Below are positions 34,300-42,662 of a stretch of 64,000 bases of DNA, piece by piece. The stretch is from Verrucomicrobiota bacterium (lineage in GTDB: Bacteria; Verrucomicrobiota; Kiritimatiellia; SS1-B-03-39; UBA6053). The DNA lies in contig JAFIGD010000001.1 of assembly GCA_020831625.1 (NCBI GenBank), positions 1 through 64,000 on the forward strand, written 5' to 3'. Below the pieces are notes generated by a model, which saw only the letters and a program-made list of their open reading frames with translations, was not told the DNA's origin and searched no databases. A program made the position numbers and the translations under genes. Every line of letters begins with the position of its first letter. Position 1 is the stretch's first letter.

Positions 34300-35766
34300 T
34301 CAGGACTGCGGCGGTTTCCACTTCCAGTGAATCGCCGCCATGCGGGTCAAAAATCCGCCGACGGTGGAGACCCCGACAATCCACACCACCCGGTTCAAGT
34401 CCAACTGATCGGCCTGCCAGCCGAGCGCCAGAGAAATCAGCACGCCCCAGATCAGCGCCACTTCGGCATAAAAATCGGTGGTCAGCACCGCCATGCGCCC
34501 GTCTGAGCGGATGGTGTCCCGCACAATGCCCCCGCCGGTGGCGGTGATCACCGCCATCAGCGGCCCCCAGAGCCAGAGCGGCTCCACCCGCATCTCCACC
34601 GCCACCACCACCGCCGCCACCGTGAAGGAGGCCAGACCCAGCGCGTCCGCAATCAGAATAATCCGTTCCGCCAGTTTGCCGCCGCGCTCCGTCCCGCCTT
34701 TCAACACCCTTAAAAGGAAATGACCCAAACTCACGGTAATGAGAACGGTCAGCAAATACGCCGGGGTTCGAATCATGGCGATCGGCACCCGTTGCAGCAG
34801 CAAATCCCGCACAATCCCCCCGCCGAGAGCGGGCAGAATTGAGAAAAGCACCCCCGCGTTGAAACTGTACCGTTCCCGTCGGGCGAGTAGAAATCCGCTG
34901 ATCGAAAAGGCGATCACCCCAATGATCTCCAACGCGAAAAACCAGCGGCTGGACACCGTGATCGACAGCAAAAGTGGATGCAGGTACTCCCGTTGGACCT
35001 GTCCGAGGCTGCCTTCCTTTCTCATGGACTCCAACACCGCGTTGAAACGCTCCAAATCCGCCTCGTCCGTCAGCTTCCGGCTCAACAGAAAGTGAATCGG
35101 CGCACTCGCGCGGAGGGCCGGATGCTCGGCGATCCGCGTCTGCTGCCCCTCCCGCCAGGCCAGCGTCTGAAAAATCAACCGGTCCGCCGGAACCAAATCC
35201 ACCTCCCCGGACAGCAGCGCGTAAAGAGCCTCCCGCTCGTTTCGGTAAAAAATCTGACTTTCCTGAAGCGCCGGCTCGGAAAGCAAATCCGTCAACGCCG
35301 GATCGGCATAGGCGTATCCGCTGATCCGCCCCAGCCTCAGGCGTCCATCCGCCAACAACACCCGCAGATCATTTTTTGTCGAAAAATCAAGTTGGCGGCG
35401 TTCGCCGCGGCGATGAATCAGGACCGTCTCTTCATAACGGTACGGATGGGAAACATGGGCGTACGCCTCCCGCTCCCGGGTGTGAAACGCGCCGCTGATG
35501 ACATGAAGCCGTCCGTCTTGAATCGCATCCAGCTGATCCGACCAGTCCATGCGCGCCCACTCGGAGCGCAGATCCATGCGCCGCAGAATCTCTCTCAGAA
35601 TCACCACGTCCAGTCCGCTCACCCCCTGAACGTTATCCTGGCGAATTTCCATCTGATAAGGCTCCCAATCCGTCCACCCGGCGGACCACGTCGCCGCTCC
35701 CGGACGAACAATCGCCGGAACAAAGGCTGACACCAAAATAAAAAATTGAAGTATGCGCGCAGTCAT
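34300..35766 (-). CDS. Fusion of solute-binding domain and TRIC/UPF0126 membrane channel domain
   Basis: 488 residues. A signal peptide (about 1-24) leads to a family-3 periplasmic solute-binding domain (about 25-270: GLDVVILREILRRM, DWSDQLDAIQDGRLHVISG, LAWREGQQTRIAEH). After a spacer, seven hydrophobic helices (about 280-488) carry the two TRIC/UPF0126 signatures GGGIVRDLLL and GGGIVRDTIR. Free-standing UPF0126 proteins are about 200 residues and have been linked to glycine or cation transport. The fusion suggests ligand-gated ion or amino-acid flux in the inner membrane. It is alone on its strand. Confidence 0.8.
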   Translation of the reverse strand: MTARILQFFILVSAFVPAIVRPGAATWSAGWTDWEPYQMEIRQDNVQGVSGLDVVILREILRRMDLRSEWARMDWSDQLDAIQDGRLHVISGAFHTREREAYAHVSHPYRYEETVLIHRRGERRQLDFSTKNDLRVLLADGRLRLGRISGYAYADPALTDLLSEPALQESQIFYRNEREALYALLSGEVDLVPADRLIFQTLAWREGQQTRIAEHPALRASAPIHFLLSRKLTDEADLERFNAVLESMRKEGSLGQVQREYLHPLLLSITVSSRWFFALEIIGVIAFSISGFLLARRERYSFNAGVLFSILPALGGGIVRDLLLQRVPIAMIRTPAYLLTVLITVSLGHFLLRVLKGGTERGGKLAERIILIADALGLASFTVAAVVVAVEMRVEPLWLWGPLMAVITATGGGIVRDTIRSDGRMAVLTTDFYAEVALIWGVLISLALGWQADQLDLNRVVWIVGVSTVGGFLTRMAAIHWKWKPPQS

Positions 35767-35884
35767 GAATCTGATTCAAATACCAGATTCAACCGCATAA
35801 CAAACCCGCCAGCGGGAAACAATCCCGAAAGCCAGCACGCCATCCGGTCATCCTGATGTGTGACGGAAATGCAGCCTCCTCCCC

Positions 35885-36144
35885 ATAGATTCCTTGCCCC
35901 AAAGATCAGTGTCAAACAGTGTTCATCAGTGGTTTCTGTTTCTCTCTGCCACAAAGCCCACCTACGGCGGGTAAGCATCCGTGGTCTTCATCCGTGGTCT
36001 TCATCCCTCCCTGCCTCAAAGCATTCGTGTCCATTCGTGTATATTCGTGGTTCCCACCTCCCCCACCCAATCCATCCGGTCGATCCCGTCGATCCTGTCA
36101 GAATAAACCGCGCCCGAGCACTTTAGTCCCTTCCTTCCCTTCTG
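35885..36144. repeat. Text-like degenerate repeat tract
   Basis: This gene-free tract joins several short-period repeats: ATCAGTGTTCATCAGTGG-type units (35905-35935), CATCCGTGGTCTT in tandem (35974-36005), CATTCGTGTCCATTCGTG-type units (36022-36052), and GGTCGATCCCGTCGATCCTG (36078-36100). The CATCCGTGGTCT core is the same as in the tandem repeat at 1-131. The last portion matches 36732-36794 beyond the nucleotidyltransferase cassette. Confidence 0.8.
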
Positions 36145-36155
36145 TAAAATATTGT

Positions 36156-36467
36156 TTACCGGTTCAGTTCCCTGCGAATCTCTTGAAAACCCGGGACACG
36201 ATACTTCTGACACAGCGCTTCAATTCGATCCAAATCCTCTTCCGGATTTCTCAGTTCCACACCGTATCCTTTCTCTTGCAAAATTCCGGCAAACGTTTCC
36301 AGCCCCGTCAGCTCCACATTTCCCGCCAAATCAATATCAGATGTCGTCCGGACATACTTATGAGCGGCCAGCGCCAGCGCACCAATCACCAACAGCTCGT
36401 GCCCCTGTTCAAACGCCAGTTCGGCAACCGCTTCCGACTCCGCCAAAAGATCGGGGTTCTTATCCAT
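36156..36467 (-). CDS. Short nucleotidyltransferase-like protein (possibly internally deleted)
   Basis: A 103-residue protein with the start of a nucleotidyltransferase fold: VIGALALAAHKYVRTTSDIDL, where RTTSDID is the acidic motif seen in DUF6036/AbiEii-type enzymes. The end (DLDRIEALCQKY) resembles the final helices of the same family. The roughly 80-100 residues normally between are missing. It may therefore be an internally deleted relic or a minimal form. It starts directly after the stop of the small upstream gene (TAAATG), so the two form an operon, possibly toxin-antitoxin-like. Confidence 0.6.
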   Translation of the reverse strand: MDKNPDLLAESEAVAELAFEQGHELLVIGALALAAHKYVRTTSDIDLAGNVELTGLETFAGILQEKGYGVELRNPEEDLDRIEALCQKYRVPGFQEIRRELNR

Positions 36468-36728
36468 TTAACGCACGATTTTTTGAGGCTTGAAATCGCG
36501 GAGCCGCTGATGGAGTGACAGCGCAAGGCGCATGCGCTCTTCCACCGACATGGACCGAATTCGCGAGAGTTCCGCCACGCGGGAGGCCTCCGCCGAAATG
36601 CTGGGGCGGGAAGCGGGAAAACGGTCGGCAGGGTGTAAATCAGACGCAAACTGAAAATATACATCCGCAATATCCGCGTCAAGTATCAACACGATGTTTA
36701 ACCAACGGCGGCCGCGCAGTTCCGCCAC
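36468..36728 (-). CDS. Small hypothetical protein paired with the nucleotidyltransferase
   Basis: Up to 86 residues. The recognisable part is the C-terminal half, ASRVAELSRIRSMSVEERMR followed by LALSLHQRLRDF. It resembles small helical partner proteins found before such nucleotidyltransferases. The start is uncertain: the open frame begins at a GTG at 36728, and the only in-frame ATG (36551) leaves 27 residues. The first 35 residues look non-family and may be untranslated. It directly abuts the downstream gene. Confidence 0.45.
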   Translation of the reverse strand: MAELRGRRWLNIVLILDADIADVYFQFASDLHPADRFPASRPSISAEASRVAELSRIRSMSVEERMRLALSLHQRLRDFKPQKIVR

Positions 36729-36731
36729 CCT

Positions 36732-36794
36732 CCCCCACCCTAATCATCGGGCCGATCCCGTCAAAAAATCGCCGCCGGACTTTGTTCCCTTCTG
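36732..36794. repeat. Imperfect direct repeat flanking the nucleotidyltransferase pair
   Basis: This segment matches 36059-36144 with gaps: CCCCCACCC-AATC, then CGATCCCGTC, then CTTTRKTCCC and TTCCCTTCTG. The two copies enclose 36156-36728. It lies just before the palindrome array at 36801. Confidence 0.6.
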
Positions 36795-36800
36795 ATGGAG

Positions 36801-36850
36801 TTTTCCGAAGTTCGGAAAAGTCCATTCCTTAAATTCCGAGGTTCGGAAAT
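36801..36850. repeat. Two 19-bp palindromes at 31-bp period (array 2)
   Basis: Copies TTTTCCGA-AGT-TCGGAAAA (36801-36819) and AATTCCGA-GGT-TCGGAAAT (36832-36850) start exactly 31 bases apart. A 12-base spacer separates them. The array ends 6 bases beyond the stop codon of the minus-strand helicase. Confidence 0.9.
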
Positions 36851-36856
36851 TGGCTC

Positions 36857-39070
36857 TCACAGCTCCCGGTAGAGCGGATGGTCGAAGCGGGGGTCGATGA
36901 GGAGGGCCTGCCCGCGGTCTTCGGGTCCGCGGATGACGCGGCCGAGGGCCTGGCGCACCCGGCAGAGCCCCGGGAGCGTGTAGGCGGTCGCAAAACCGTC
37001 CTCGCCCCGCTCCTGATGCCAGGCGCGGAGCAGTTCCCGTCCCGGCTCCACGCCGGGCAGGCCGATTCCGACCACGACCACGCCGGTCAGGGCTTCGCCC
37101 GGCAGGTCGATGCCTTCATTGAGAACCCCGCCCAACACGGTCAGGGCTGTGATCGGGCCGGGCTGACTCCGAAACGGCTCCAGAAACGCCCGCGCCTCCT
37201 CCTCCTGCAGGCCGCGCGGCGGCGTGATCACCGGCCCCATCCACAAATCATCCGCCGGCAGCCGCCGCCGCACTTCGTCGAGCACACTGTACGACGGCAG
37301 GTACACCAGATTTTTACCGGGATTGGCTTCGAGGAACTGCCGGATCCGCGCGGTGAGCTTGTCGAACATCTCCGGCCCGCGCGACCGCCAGACCACGGGG
37401 ATTCCGTATTCGCGTTCAACCCGGAAGCGGGCGCGGTCAAAGGGCGACGCCAGGATCAGTTCCCGGTCGATTCCGCGCGCGCTGCCGGTCAGCCGCCGGA
37501 AGGACTCCATCGGCTGGAGGGTCGCGGAAAAGAGCACCGCCGCCCGGAGGGCGTCCAGATCGCGGGCCAGCGGTTCGGCCGGATCGCGGCAGAAATGCAC
37601 CAGCGCACCTCCCTCCCAGTAGGTGGCGTGGGCGCTTTGGTGGCGTTCGACCGACATCCAGAAGGTCTGCATCGCGCGCAACAGGTCCGGCCGGGGATCG
37701 TTCGGCCCGGCGGCCCGCTCCGCCAGACTCTGCTCCAGCGCCTCGCGGGCCTGTCGGCAGGCTTCCCCGACCTCGCGCGGCGGAGCCTCGGTCATGCGGA
37801 CCCCTCCCCGTTCACTCATCTCCAGCGCTTTCGCCGCCCGTCCCGCGCGCCGCAACACATTGGCAAGGTTGCGCTGTTCCGACGGCAGCGCCCGAATCGC
37901 TTTAGCGATGTCCGGCAAAGGCAGGATCGCGGAGTACATGCCCCGCGCGCGTTCGGGCAGATGATGCGCCTCGTCGATCAGCAGCCCGGTCCGCTCCGGC
38001 GCGTTTTCAAATAAAAACCCGAGTTTCGCCCCGGGATCGAGCGCGAAATTCACATCGCCCAGCACCACATCCGCCTCGCGGACCGCGTGCATTTGAAAGG
38101 CGTAGGGACAAAGCTGATGCGCCTCGGCAATGCGCGGCCACACCGCCCGGCTCCAGTCCTCTTCGGCGCGCAGTGCCTCCAGCCCGCGTTCGAGCCGGTC
38201 GTAAAATCCCAGTGCCAAAGGACAGGCTCCGCAGTCGCAGGGCGAACCGGTCCGGTTGCAAATCCGGTCCCTCGCCACCAGTGTGAGCGCCCGGAAGCGG
38301 GCTCCGGCACCGCGCAGCAGCGCGAAGGCCTCCTCAAACACATTTTTGCCGGTGTTGCGGCAGGTGGCGATCACCAGATGATCGATCTCCCCGCGTCCCA
38401 GTGCCTGCAGGGCCGGAAACAGAACCGCCAGCGTTTTGCCGATCCCCGTGGGTGCCTCCGCGTACAGGCGTCCGCCCGTGGAAAAGACCTGATTCACCTG
38501 TTGCATCAGTTCGGTTTGCCCCGGCCGCGTGTCTGAAAACGGAAAGCGCATCGTTTGCAGGGATTCGTTGCGGGTTTGGATCCAGGTCCGGCGCTGTTCC
38601 GCAAAGGCCTGATACCGCGCCAGGGCCTGTTCGACCTCCGCTTCGATCTCTTCCCCGGTGTGCGGGAGGTCCACAATCCAGCCGTCCCCGCGGTCGGGCG
38701 GAACATACCGAAGCCGCGCCGCCGGAAAACTCCCGTGCTCCTGCCGCCACATCCAGGCGTAGATCAGCGCCTGCAGGCGGTGCTCGGAGACATCGGGATG
38801 GATTTCGTCCGCCGCGAGTCGCGTGGTCTTGATTTCCTCAAGAACGACACCCGATTCGGTGTGCTCAATCAGATCCACCCGGCCGTGCAGTTCAAGGTCG
38901 CGCCAGGTCACGCACAGCGGCACTTCGGTCTGCACCGATCCGCTCCGGCTTTTCTGAATGCGCCGGTGCGCGCGGGTGCCGTCGGTTCCCCGCAGCAGAC
39001 TGAACAGACCGCTGTGCAAATCTCCGCTGCGGCCGGCGAAGGCCGCGAGGTCCCGGACCGCAACCCTCAC
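36857..39070 (-). CDS. XPD/DinG-like superfamily 2 DNA helicase with N-terminal nuclease-like region
   Basis: 737 residues. Residues of about 1-180 resemble a RecB/Cas4-type PD-(D/E)XK fold (HGRVDLIEH, VVLEEIKTTR, LQALIYAWMW). The helicase follows: Walker A APTGIGKTLA near residue 205, an iron-sulfur Cys cluster ICNRTGSPCDCGACPLA near residue 270, DEAH in LIDEAHHLPE near residue 365, and motif VI QALGRVIRGPEDRG near residue 715. XPD/DinG enzymes unwind damaged or R-loop DNA 5' to 3'. The start is a GTG whose GTGA overlaps the argC stop. Its stop lies 6 bases from array 2. Confidence 0.88.
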   Translation of the reverse strand: MRVAVRDLAAFAGRSGDLHSGLFSLLRGTDGTRAHRRIQKSRSGSVQTEVPLCVTWRDLELHGRVDLIEHTESGVVLEEIKTTRLAADEIHPDVSEHRLQALIYAWMWRQEHGSFPAARLRYVPPDRGDGWIVDLPHTGEEIEAEVEQALARYQAFAEQRRTWIQTRNESLQTMRFPFSDTRPGQTELMQQVNQVFSTGGRLYAEAPTGIGKTLAVLFPALQALGRGEIDHLVIATCRNTGKNVFEEAFALLRGAGARFRALTLVARDRICNRTGSPCDCGACPLALGFYDRLERGLEALRAEEDWSRAVWPRIAEAHQLCPYAFQMHAVREADVVLGDVNFALDPGAKLGFLFENAPERTGLLIDEAHHLPERARGMYSAILPLPDIAKAIRALPSEQRNLANVLRRAGRAAKALEMSERGGVRMTEAPPREVGEACRQAREALEQSLAERAAGPNDPRPDLLRAMQTFWMSVERHQSAHATYWEGGALVHFCRDPAEPLARDLDALRAAVLFSATLQPMESFRRLTGSARGIDRELILASPFDRARFRVEREYGIPVVWRSRGPEMFDKLTARIRQFLEANPGKNLVYLPSYSVLDEVRRRLPADDLWMGPVITPPRGLQEEEARAFLEPFRSQPGPITALTVLGGVLNEGIDLPGEALTGVVVVGIGLPGVEPGRELLRAWHQERGEDGFATAYTLPGLCRVRQALGRVIRGPEDRGQALLIDPRFDHPLYREL

Positions 39071-40128
39071 GGATAGGCACCGGGCTGCTCCAGCCCCAGG
39101 GTTTCCGGAAAGTCGAACAGACGGTTCATGTTCTGCACCGCGCTGCCCGCCTGCCCCTTGACCAGGTTGTCGATATGGCTGACCACCCGCAGGGTGCCGG
39201 TCCGCTCATCACTGTCCACAATCAGGAAACAGCTGTTGCTGCCCCGCACGTGGGCGGTGCCCAGTCCGGTGGCCGCGGAACGGTCGAAGACCTTCACAAA
39301 CGACGAGCCCGCATAAAAATCGCGGTAAAGATCCACAATCGCCTCCCGGTCCTGCCCCGGCTCCAGGCGGCCGTACAGGGTGGAGAGAATCCCGCGGGTG
39401 GCGGGCACCACCTGGGCGGTAAACGTGAGCACCGCCTCTTTGCCGGAGAGCTTGCCGAGGTTCTGTTCCACTTCGCAGACGTGCTGGTGACCGCTGAGCC
39501 GATAGGCGTTCATGTGGTCGTGCCGGGCCGGAAAATGGAAGAGCGGATTCGGTTTTTTGCCGGCGCCGGACACCGCGGTTTTGCAGTCGGCGATCAGATG
39601 CGCCGGATCCACAATGCCGGCCTTGAGCGCCGGGGCGAAGCCCAGCAGCACGCTGACCGCGAAGCAGCCGGGATTGCCCACAATTGCCGCGCCGTTGTAA
39701 TCCGACAGGCCCAGCTCCGGCAGGCCGTACACCGACTCCGGCAGCAGTTCGGGGGCGAAGTGGGTCGGGTCAAGATTGATGCGCCGGGCGTACTCGGCGT
39801 AATCGCTTTCGGTGCGGAAGCGGAAATCGCCGCTGAAATCGATCACCTTCGCGCCGCGTTTGCGCTCTTCGGCCGCGAGGCGCATCCCCACTTTGTCGGG
39901 CGTGGAGAAGAACACCACGTCGAAATCCTGTTGCGCGGAGGGATCGTCGGGCGAAACGATCATGTCGTCAATGTGTCCGGTCAGGTGGGGATAGATCTTG
40001 GAGACAGGGATGTTCACGTCGTCCTTGGCCACCAGACAGGCGATGTTCACCTCGGGATGACGCAGGAGACATTCGATCAGACCGACACCGCCGTATCCGC
40101 CGGCGCCTACAATTTTTGCTTTAATCAT
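39067..40128 (-). CDS. argC: N-acetyl-gamma-glutamyl-phosphate reductase
   Basis: A 353-residue NADPH-dependent enzyme for the third step of arginine synthesis. It has the N-terminal GAGGYGGVGLIECLLRHP, the catalytic Cys in GNPGCFAVS near residue 154, and the substrate-binding His region PARHDHMNAY and SGHQHVCEVE. The ATG at 40128 starts the Rossmann fold; the open frame to 40566 is antisense to the amidase. It is 13 bases after the amidase gene and overlaps the helicase start. No other arg gene is in the window. Confidence 0.94.
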   Translation of the reverse strand: MIKAKIVGAGGYGGVGLIECLLRHPEVNIACLVAKDDVNIPVSKIYPHLTGHIDDMIVSPDDPSAQQDFDVVFFSTPDKVGMRLAAEERKRGAKVIDFSGDFRFRTESDYAEYARRINLDPTHFAPELLPESVYGLPELGLSDYNGAAIVGNPGCFAVSVLLGFAPALKAGIVDPAHLIADCKTAVSGAGKKPNPLFHFPARHDHMNAYRLSGHQHVCEVEQNLGKLSGKEAVLTFTAQVVPATRGILSTLYGRLEPGQDREAIVDLYRDFYAGSSFVKVFDRSAATGLGTAHVRGSNSCFLIVDSDERTGTLRVVSHIDNLVKGQAGSAVQNMNRLFDFPETLGLEQPGAYP

Positions 40129-40141
40129 ATCAAGGGGTATT

Positions 40142-41188
40142 TCAGGGTTGGAATGAACGTTGAGGGGAATCCGCGGCCAGCAGCGCCGCGCGGCGCACTT
40201 CACGGAGATACAGATCGATGCCCTGGGCGATGCTTTGCGCCAGCCGCTCGCGGTGGGCGGCGGCGGCCAGTTTCGCCGCCTCGGCGGGATTGGACAGGAA
40301 ACCGACTTCGACCAGGGCGGCCGGCGCGGGCGAATCCCGCAAAACGGAGAACCGGGCCCGGCGCACCCCGCGGTCCTCGGCGCCGGTGGCCGCGAGCATG
40401 GACCGCTGCAGCGCGAAGCCGAGGGCCATATTGGCTTCATCGAAGGCGTTGCCGGGATGGGCCAGTTGCGAGGGCTGAGCCTGGGTGCTGTGATTGGTTG
40501 ACACCTCCCCGGGAATCGCCAGCACAAAGGTTTCGATGCCGGAGGCCGAGATGTTTGTGCTCGCATTGGCGTGAATACTCACAAACACATCCGCGTTCCA
40601 GGCCGCCGCCCGGCGCGGACGCTCCTCGAGACTGAGATACTGATCCTGATGCCGGGTGAGATACACCGTGTAACCGGCGGCGCTCAAATGACGCCGCACC
40701 CGCAGAGAGATGTCAAGGCACACCGCTTTTTCGGTCAGCCCGGCGGCGCTCACCGCCCCGGCATCCTTTCCGCCGTGACCGGGATCGAGAACCACCACCT
40801 GATGTCCGGCGCCGCCGAGGAAACGGGTCGGCTGCAGAATCGGCCGCAGCGTTTTCTCCAGGTCCACCTCGGAAAAGCTCCAATGCCCCTGCCGCACCAA
40901 GACCGGCTGATTCAGCCAGATCATCACGTCGTTGAGCCAGACCCGCCGCCCGCCCGTTTCCCCGCGCAGGGTGAACACCTGACCGCGCATTTCATAGGTG
41001 CGCTCCGTCTCATTCATCCGCTGAAACCCGTACGTCCGGGCGAAGGTGCGCAGGGGAATGCCCCGTTCGGAGGCGTGAATCCCCGCATCCGGGTCTCGCG
41101 GGGAGGGCCGGCCGCCCGAGGCGATTCCCGAAACGGGAAACAGGGAAAGCGCGCAAAGTGCCAGAAGCACGTAAAAACGGGATTGCAT
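40142..41188 (-). CDS. N-acetylmuramoyl-L-alanine amidase (Amidase_3)
   Basis: A 348-residue secreted cell-wall hydrolase. It has a signal peptide (about 1-23), then a small beta domain (about 45-110) resembling copper-amine-oxidase-N-like or AMIN-type modules. The zinc amidase domain has its ligands in DPGHGGKDAG, GLTEKAVCLD, SIHANAS and LVEVGFLSN. It cleaves the amide bond between MurNAc and the peptide during cell separation or turnover. First gene of the amidase-argC-helicase run. Confidence 0.93.
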   Translation of the reverse strand: MQSRFYVLLALCALSLFPVSGIASGGRPSPRDPDAGIHASERGIPLRTFARTYGFQRMNETERTYEMRGQVFTLRGETGGRRVWLNDVMIWLNQPVLVRQGHWSFSEVDLEKTLRPILQPTRFLGGAGHQVVVLDPGHGGKDAGAVSAAGLTEKAVCLDISLRVRRHLSAAGYTVYLTRHQDQYLSLEERPRRAAAWNADVFVSIHANASTNISASGIETFVLAIPGEVSTNHSTQAQPSQLAHPGNAFDEANMALGFALQRSMLAATGAEDRGVRRARFSVLRDSPAPAALVEVGFLSNPAEAAKLAAAAHRERLAQSIAQGIDLYLREVRRAALLAADSPQRSFQP

Positions 41189-41285
41189 GGGGGCGAAAAA
41201 AGAAAAGGTGTGGATTACGGAGGTTCGAATGCTTGACCAAGAGAAGGGAAAGCACTAGGAGTAGGGATATAAGGAGTTCGTATCT

Positions 41286-42662
41286 ATGTCAAAAACATTG
41301 CAACAAGTCAGCCCCCGTATTCGTGAAACCTACAAGCGCGCCCAGGAGGCCCTGCAGAAAAACAACACCGCTTATGCGGTGGATTTGCTGTTGTCTGTGC
41401 TCGAACTGGAGCCGGAGATTCACGAGGTCCGCACCGAATTGAGAGAAGTTCAACTGGAGGCGGCTAAAGGCAAAAAAAACAACGCGTCCATCTCCAGCCT
41501 GAAAGGCATGGGCAAAAAAATGGGCGTTCAGAGCGCCATCAAAAAAGACCCCGCCAAGGCCCTGCCCCTCGCGGAGGAACTCCTGAAAATCGACATCAAC
41601 AACCCCTCCTTCCACGATGTGTACTGCGAGGCCGCCAAAGCCTCCAACAACGTCGGAGCCGCCGCCGTCACCCTGGCAGCCATTCTCAAATACGACCGCA
41701 AAAACGACAAACTTCTCGAAAAACTCGGGCATCTCTACATCGAACTGGGCGACAGCCAGAGGGCCCGCGAGGCCTTTGAAAAGCTTGGCGATCTCCGTCC
41801 CGGCGATCAGACCGTGATCAAATGGATCAAAGACACCGCCGCCATGGACACCATGCGCGTCGGCAACTGGGAGGCAGAAGGCGACTTCCGCGGCAAACTC
41901 AAAGACGAAAACGAGTCCGCCGCACTTGAACAGGGCTCCCGCGCTCAGCTCATCGGCAGCGATCTGCAGAAGATGATCGACACCCAGCGCAAAAAGCTGG
42001 AGGCCGAACCCGAAAACCTCAATCTGTACCGCCCGCTCGCCGACTCGCTGGTCAAAGCCGAACAGTTCGACGAGGCCCTGGAAATCCTCAACCGGGCCGA
42101 CGAAAAAGCCAACCACGCCGACCCCGTCATTCAGCGCTCCATCTCCGCGGTCACGGTGCAGATCTATCAGCACAACATCAAAGTGCTCAAATCTGAAGGC
42201 GATCTCGAAGCCGCCAAGGCCCAGGAGGTGGAAATGAACGCCTTCCTGCTCGAGGACGCCGCCGACAAGGTCGCGCGGTATCCGAACGACCTCGGCTTCA
42301 AGTTCGACTACGGCAAACTGCTCATGCAGACCGGCGAACTCGACAAGGCCATCGGCCAGTTCCAGCAGGCCCAGCGCAATCCCCAGCGGCGCATCGACGC
42401 CCTCTACCTCATGGGCTCCTGCTTCAAAACCAAAGGCCAGTACGACATCGCCGCCGCCCAGCTCTCCAAAGCCGCCGAGGAACTGCCCTCCATGGATGAC
42501 AAAAAAATCAGCATTCTCTACGAACTCGGGGAAGTGCTCGAAGCCCAGGGCAAAATTGAAGCCGCCATGGAATTCTACAAACAAATCTACTCCGTGGATA
42601 TTGGGTACCGGGATGTGGCGTCCAAAATCGAAGCCGGTTACAAGCGCGCCAAAGCGGAATAG
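41286..42662 (+). CDS. TPR-repeat protein
   Basis: A 458-residue helical-repeat protein without signal peptide. TPR-like units are seen at about residues 15-50, 95-165 (GHLYIELGDSQRAREAFEKL), 225-270 (YRPLADSLVKAEQFDEALEI) and 335-440 (YGKLLMQTGELDKAIGQFQQ). A charged coiled-coil-like segment lies between (about 190-225). It is likely a protein-interaction scaffold; the partner is unknown. AAGGAG lies 10 bases before the ATG. Its end overlaps the start of the next gene by 50 bases. Confidence 0.85.
   Translation: MSKTLQQVSPRIRETYKRAQEALQKNNTAYAVDLLLSVLELEPEIHEVRTELREVQLEAAKGKKNNASISSLKGMGKKMGVQSAIKKDPAKALPLAEELLKIDINNPSFHDVYCEAAKASNNVGAAAVTLAAILKYDRKNDKLLEKLGHLYIELGDSQRAREAFEKLGDLRPGDQTVIKWIKDTAAMDTMRVGNWEAEGDFRGKLKDENESAALEQGSRAQLIGSDLQKMIDTQRKKLEAEPENLNLYRPLADSLVKAEQFDEALEILNRADEKANHADPVIQRSISAVTVQIYQHNIKVLKSEGDLEAAKAQEVEMNAFLLEDAADKVARYPNDLGFKFDYGKLLMQTGELDKAIGQFQQAQRNPQRRIDALYLMGSCFKTKGQYDIAAAQLSKAAEELPSMDDKKISILYELGEVLEAQGKIEAAMEFYKQIYSVDIGYRDVASKIEAGYKRAKAE

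Noticed and set aside
35763-35978. 71-codon minus-strand frame
   Set aside because: It lies mostly in degenerate repeats, has no start context and no family resemblance.
40129-40566. N-terminal extension of argC
   Set aside because: The open frame continues upstream, but it is antisense to the amidase and encodes a Pro/Arg/Ser-rich sequence unlike ArgC. The ATG at 40128 fits the family start.
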